Shown here: positions 5,123 through 6,643 of the stretch, piece by piece | Layout: every line of letters begins with the position of its first letter | Numbering within the stretch: the first letter of the stretch is position 1 | From: QHWK01 sp035315685 | GTDB lineage: Bacteria > Acidobacteriota > Vicinamibacteria > Vicinamibacterales > CAVVIG01 | DNA: 6,643 nucleotides | Reading direction: 5' to 3' | Assembly (NCBI GenBank): GCA_035315685.1 | Contig: DATFXR010000755.1 | Location: 1 to 6,643 of the forward strand | Position numbers and translations under genes: made by a program | Notes under the pieces: generated by a model | Database searches by the model: none | What the model saw: only the letters and a program-made list of their open reading frames with translations | What the model was told of the DNA's origin: nothing

Positions 5123-6643
5123 CTACCGCTGCGCCGTTGACGGCCTCGCTGCCGATGCGGCGTAGTCCCAATGCCGCGCCGCGTCGCGCGTCACGGCCGC
5201 GACATCGTCGGCGAGCAGGAAGCCCTGCCCGGCCAGATCGTTCGCTGCCTTCGTCACCAGTCCGAGGTACTGATCCTTGTCGCGATACCGCTCCGCGATC
5301 GACGCGCGCGGATCGGAGGTTCGCTGGCGATCGGCCGCGGTCCGCGGCAGCGGGATGTACGAACCCTGCATGCTCGAGAGGACGTCGGTCGGCCCCGATC
5401 GATCGTTGAACAGGTTCCAGCCGGTGTAGGTCGCGAGCGGAACGGCGAGATCGGGCATTCGGATGCCGGCGATACCATTGCCGTCGGCGTCCACCTGCGG
5501 CACGAGAATCGGATAGGCGTCGCCAATACGCGGCGGTTCGATGGTTACGACCCCTTCCGACGCGAACTTCGGACCGTAATCCGCCCGGTACGCCTTGTGG
5601 ACCATCGTCGTCGTGTTGACGTCGTGAAGCTTCGGGAAATGGAGCTTGTCTGGCGCGACGAGCGAGCCATCGGCGATGCGCGGATACCTGCTCGGCGGCG
5701 GCAGCGCGCCGGCCTTCGTCCACCGATCCATGGCGACCAGCAGCGCCTTCATCGCCCAGCGATAATCGAGCGGGTTGTTGCGCTGCTGGCCGATCGTCTG
5801 CGTCGGCGGGAATCCCGCCGGTCCGTGCTGTCCGGCAGCGAGCAGGTAGATCCGCACGTTGTCCATCAGCGGGGCATCCGCGGTTCCGTCGATCGTCGTG
5901 TGGATCAGCGACGCCGCGCGGCCCCAGTACTCGTACTCCGAGTTCGTGTAGAAAATCTTCGGGAGCAGCTCCGGCGCGCCGGCGTGCGTCAGCAGTCCGT
6001 CGGTCACGCCAGTGACCGGATCTCGCTGCGCGACGTCGGTGAAGGGAAAGATGTCGGTCGGGTAGAAGAAGTTCAGGTACGGGTGGCCGTCTCTCGACGG
6101 CTGGGCGAAGCGATGGTTGAAGCTGCCGCGGCCGGCGCCGGCGACATGCGCAATGACGCCATCGAACACCTTGCGGTTCGATTCGTCGCGATTGAATCCG
6201 TCGTAGAGATACTTGCGCAGAAAGCGGCCGCTCTGCGACACGCCGAACGCGGTCGCACGCGTGATCGCACCGGTTGGAACGCCGATCGCCTCGGCCGCTC
6301 GATACTTCAGCGTCGAGATCGTGTCGCGAATCGCCGCGGGACCGAGCCCGACGATCGGCGGGTTCTCCGCCGTATACACGACTTCGTAGATCTTTCCGGG
6401 CTCGAACTTCGCCGCCAGGTAGACACGCGTCCGGTCGGCCACCGACTTGCCCGCGTCCGCGCGCGCGAAGCCCCACTGGCTGCGCGGAACGATCCGGCGC
6501 GGACCATCAACCGAATCGCGCACCGTCATCACGTTGTCCGGCGAGTCGGGATCGACCACCGCGTAGGCCGCATGATCGCGGTCGGCCAGCGAGTGGTCGG
6601 ATTCCTTCTCGGTGACGACGAAGTCGCTGCGCACGAGCCCGCG
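5123..6643 (-). CDS. Alpha/beta hydrolase domain protein (Abhydrolase_10-like), 3' part
   Basis: Large esterase-type alpha/beta hydrolase of unknown substrate. The frame is open to base 6643 and reads RGLVRSDFVVTEK at the edge, so the true start and any signal peptide lie outside; 506 residues are visible, ending at TAG 5125-5123. Counting from the GTG at 6634, key features are the nucleophile elbow AFGVSQSGRFLRKYLYDGFN (129-148) with Ser133 as likely nucleophile, VAGAGRGSFNHRFAQPSR at about 164-181, a YTNSEYEYWGRAASLIHT block, and LLAAGQHG with a His that may complete the triad. Late WNLFN and LGLVTKAANDLAGQGFLL segments are also typical of this family. These proteins are common in environmental Proteobacteria and Acidobacteriota and mostly uncharacterised. 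It converges with the nucleotidyltransferase gene and shows no functional link to it. Confidence 0.87.
   Translation of the reverse strand, partial: RGLVRSDFVVTEKESDHSLADRDHAAYAVVDPDSPDNVMTVRDSVDGPRRIVPRSQWGFARADAGKSVADRTRVYLAAKFEPGKIYEVVYTAENPPIVGLGPAAIRDTISTLKYRAAEAIGVPTGAITRATAFGVSQSGRFLRKYLYDGFNRDESNRKVFDGVIAHVAGAGRGSFNHRFAQPSRDGHPYLNFFYPTDIFPFTDVAQRDPVTGVTDGLLTHAGAPELLPKIFYTNSEYEYWGRAASLIHTTIDGTADAPLMDNVRIYLLAAGQHGPAGFPPTQTIGQQRNNPLDYRWAMKALLVAMDRWTKAGALPPPSRYPRIADGSLVAPDKLHFPKLHDVNTTTMVHKAYRADYGPKFASEGVVTIEPPRIGDAYPILVPQVDADGNGIAGIRMPDLAVPLATYTGWNLFNDRSGPTDVLSSMQGSYIPLPRTAADRQRTSDPRASIAERYRDKDQYLGLVTKAANDLAGQGFLLADDVAAVTRDAARHWDYAASAARPSTAQR
6110..6137 (+). repeat. Second copy of the 28-base near-repeat, within the hydrolase gene
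   Basis: Matches 4174-4201 at 26 of 28 bases in the same orientation. Here it is in-frame coding sequence (minus strand, motif GRGSFNHR) and presumably the original; the intergenic copy would be the derived one. Confidence 0.5.

Noticed and set aside
4986..6476. A 496-codon minus-strand frame overlapping the hydrolase gene
   Set aside because: It is an Arg-rich out-of-frame reading of the hydrolase; the other frame carries clear family motifs across its whole length.
1..6643. CRISPR array, tRNA, rRNA or insertion sequence
   Set aside because: No regularly spaced direct repeats, cloverleaf, rRNA-like stretch or transposase reading was found on either strand by eye.

Overview
This is a GC-rich window (by eye well above 60% G+C) from a Gram-negative-type bacterium with lipopolysaccharide genes. 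The 'VNADGPNEGFNDP...GGNPGTT' secreted protease family, the Abhydrolase_10-type hydrolase and an LPS heptose kinase standing alone as a kinase domain together suggest a soil or environmental lineage such as Acidobacteriota (Vicinamibacteria-like). That placement is an inference from gene style, not a phylogenetic result.

Layout. (1) 1-1722, plus strand: the 3' end of an O-antigen ligase gene, then 24 bases later an rfaE1/hldA-type heptose-7-phosphate kinase; this is the end of an LPS/surface-polysaccharide operon. (2) 1723-1819: a short convergent gap filled by a strong 77-base inverted repeat. (3) 1820-3932, minus strand: a tight two-gene operon, first a small secreted protein of 136 residues, then a 565-residue secreted zinc metalloprotease, with the second ribosome binding site abutting the first stop codon. 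(4) 3933-4429: about 500 bases without an intact gene. It holds the leader of the minus operon, a frameshifted relic of a PfkB-type sugar kinase, a short near-copy of a piece of the hydrolase gene, and a plausible promoter facing the next gene. (5) 4430-4963, plus: a small stand-alone nucleotidyltransferase-fold protein. (6) 5123-6643, minus: the 3' part of a large alpha/beta hydrolase gene that runs off the right edge.

The most interesting reading is the metalloprotease. Its zinc helix HELGHGLGF is far from the motif HWDPIAFRNLLM, in which a His and a Met are exactly 11 residues apart, as in the third zinc ligand and Met-turn of leishmanolysin (M8). A protease-associated (PA) domain lies between them, so the catalytic site seems to be split by the PA insertion. 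It is co-translated with a small exported protein whose role is unknown. I see no CRISPR array, tRNA, rRNA, transposase or phage gene.
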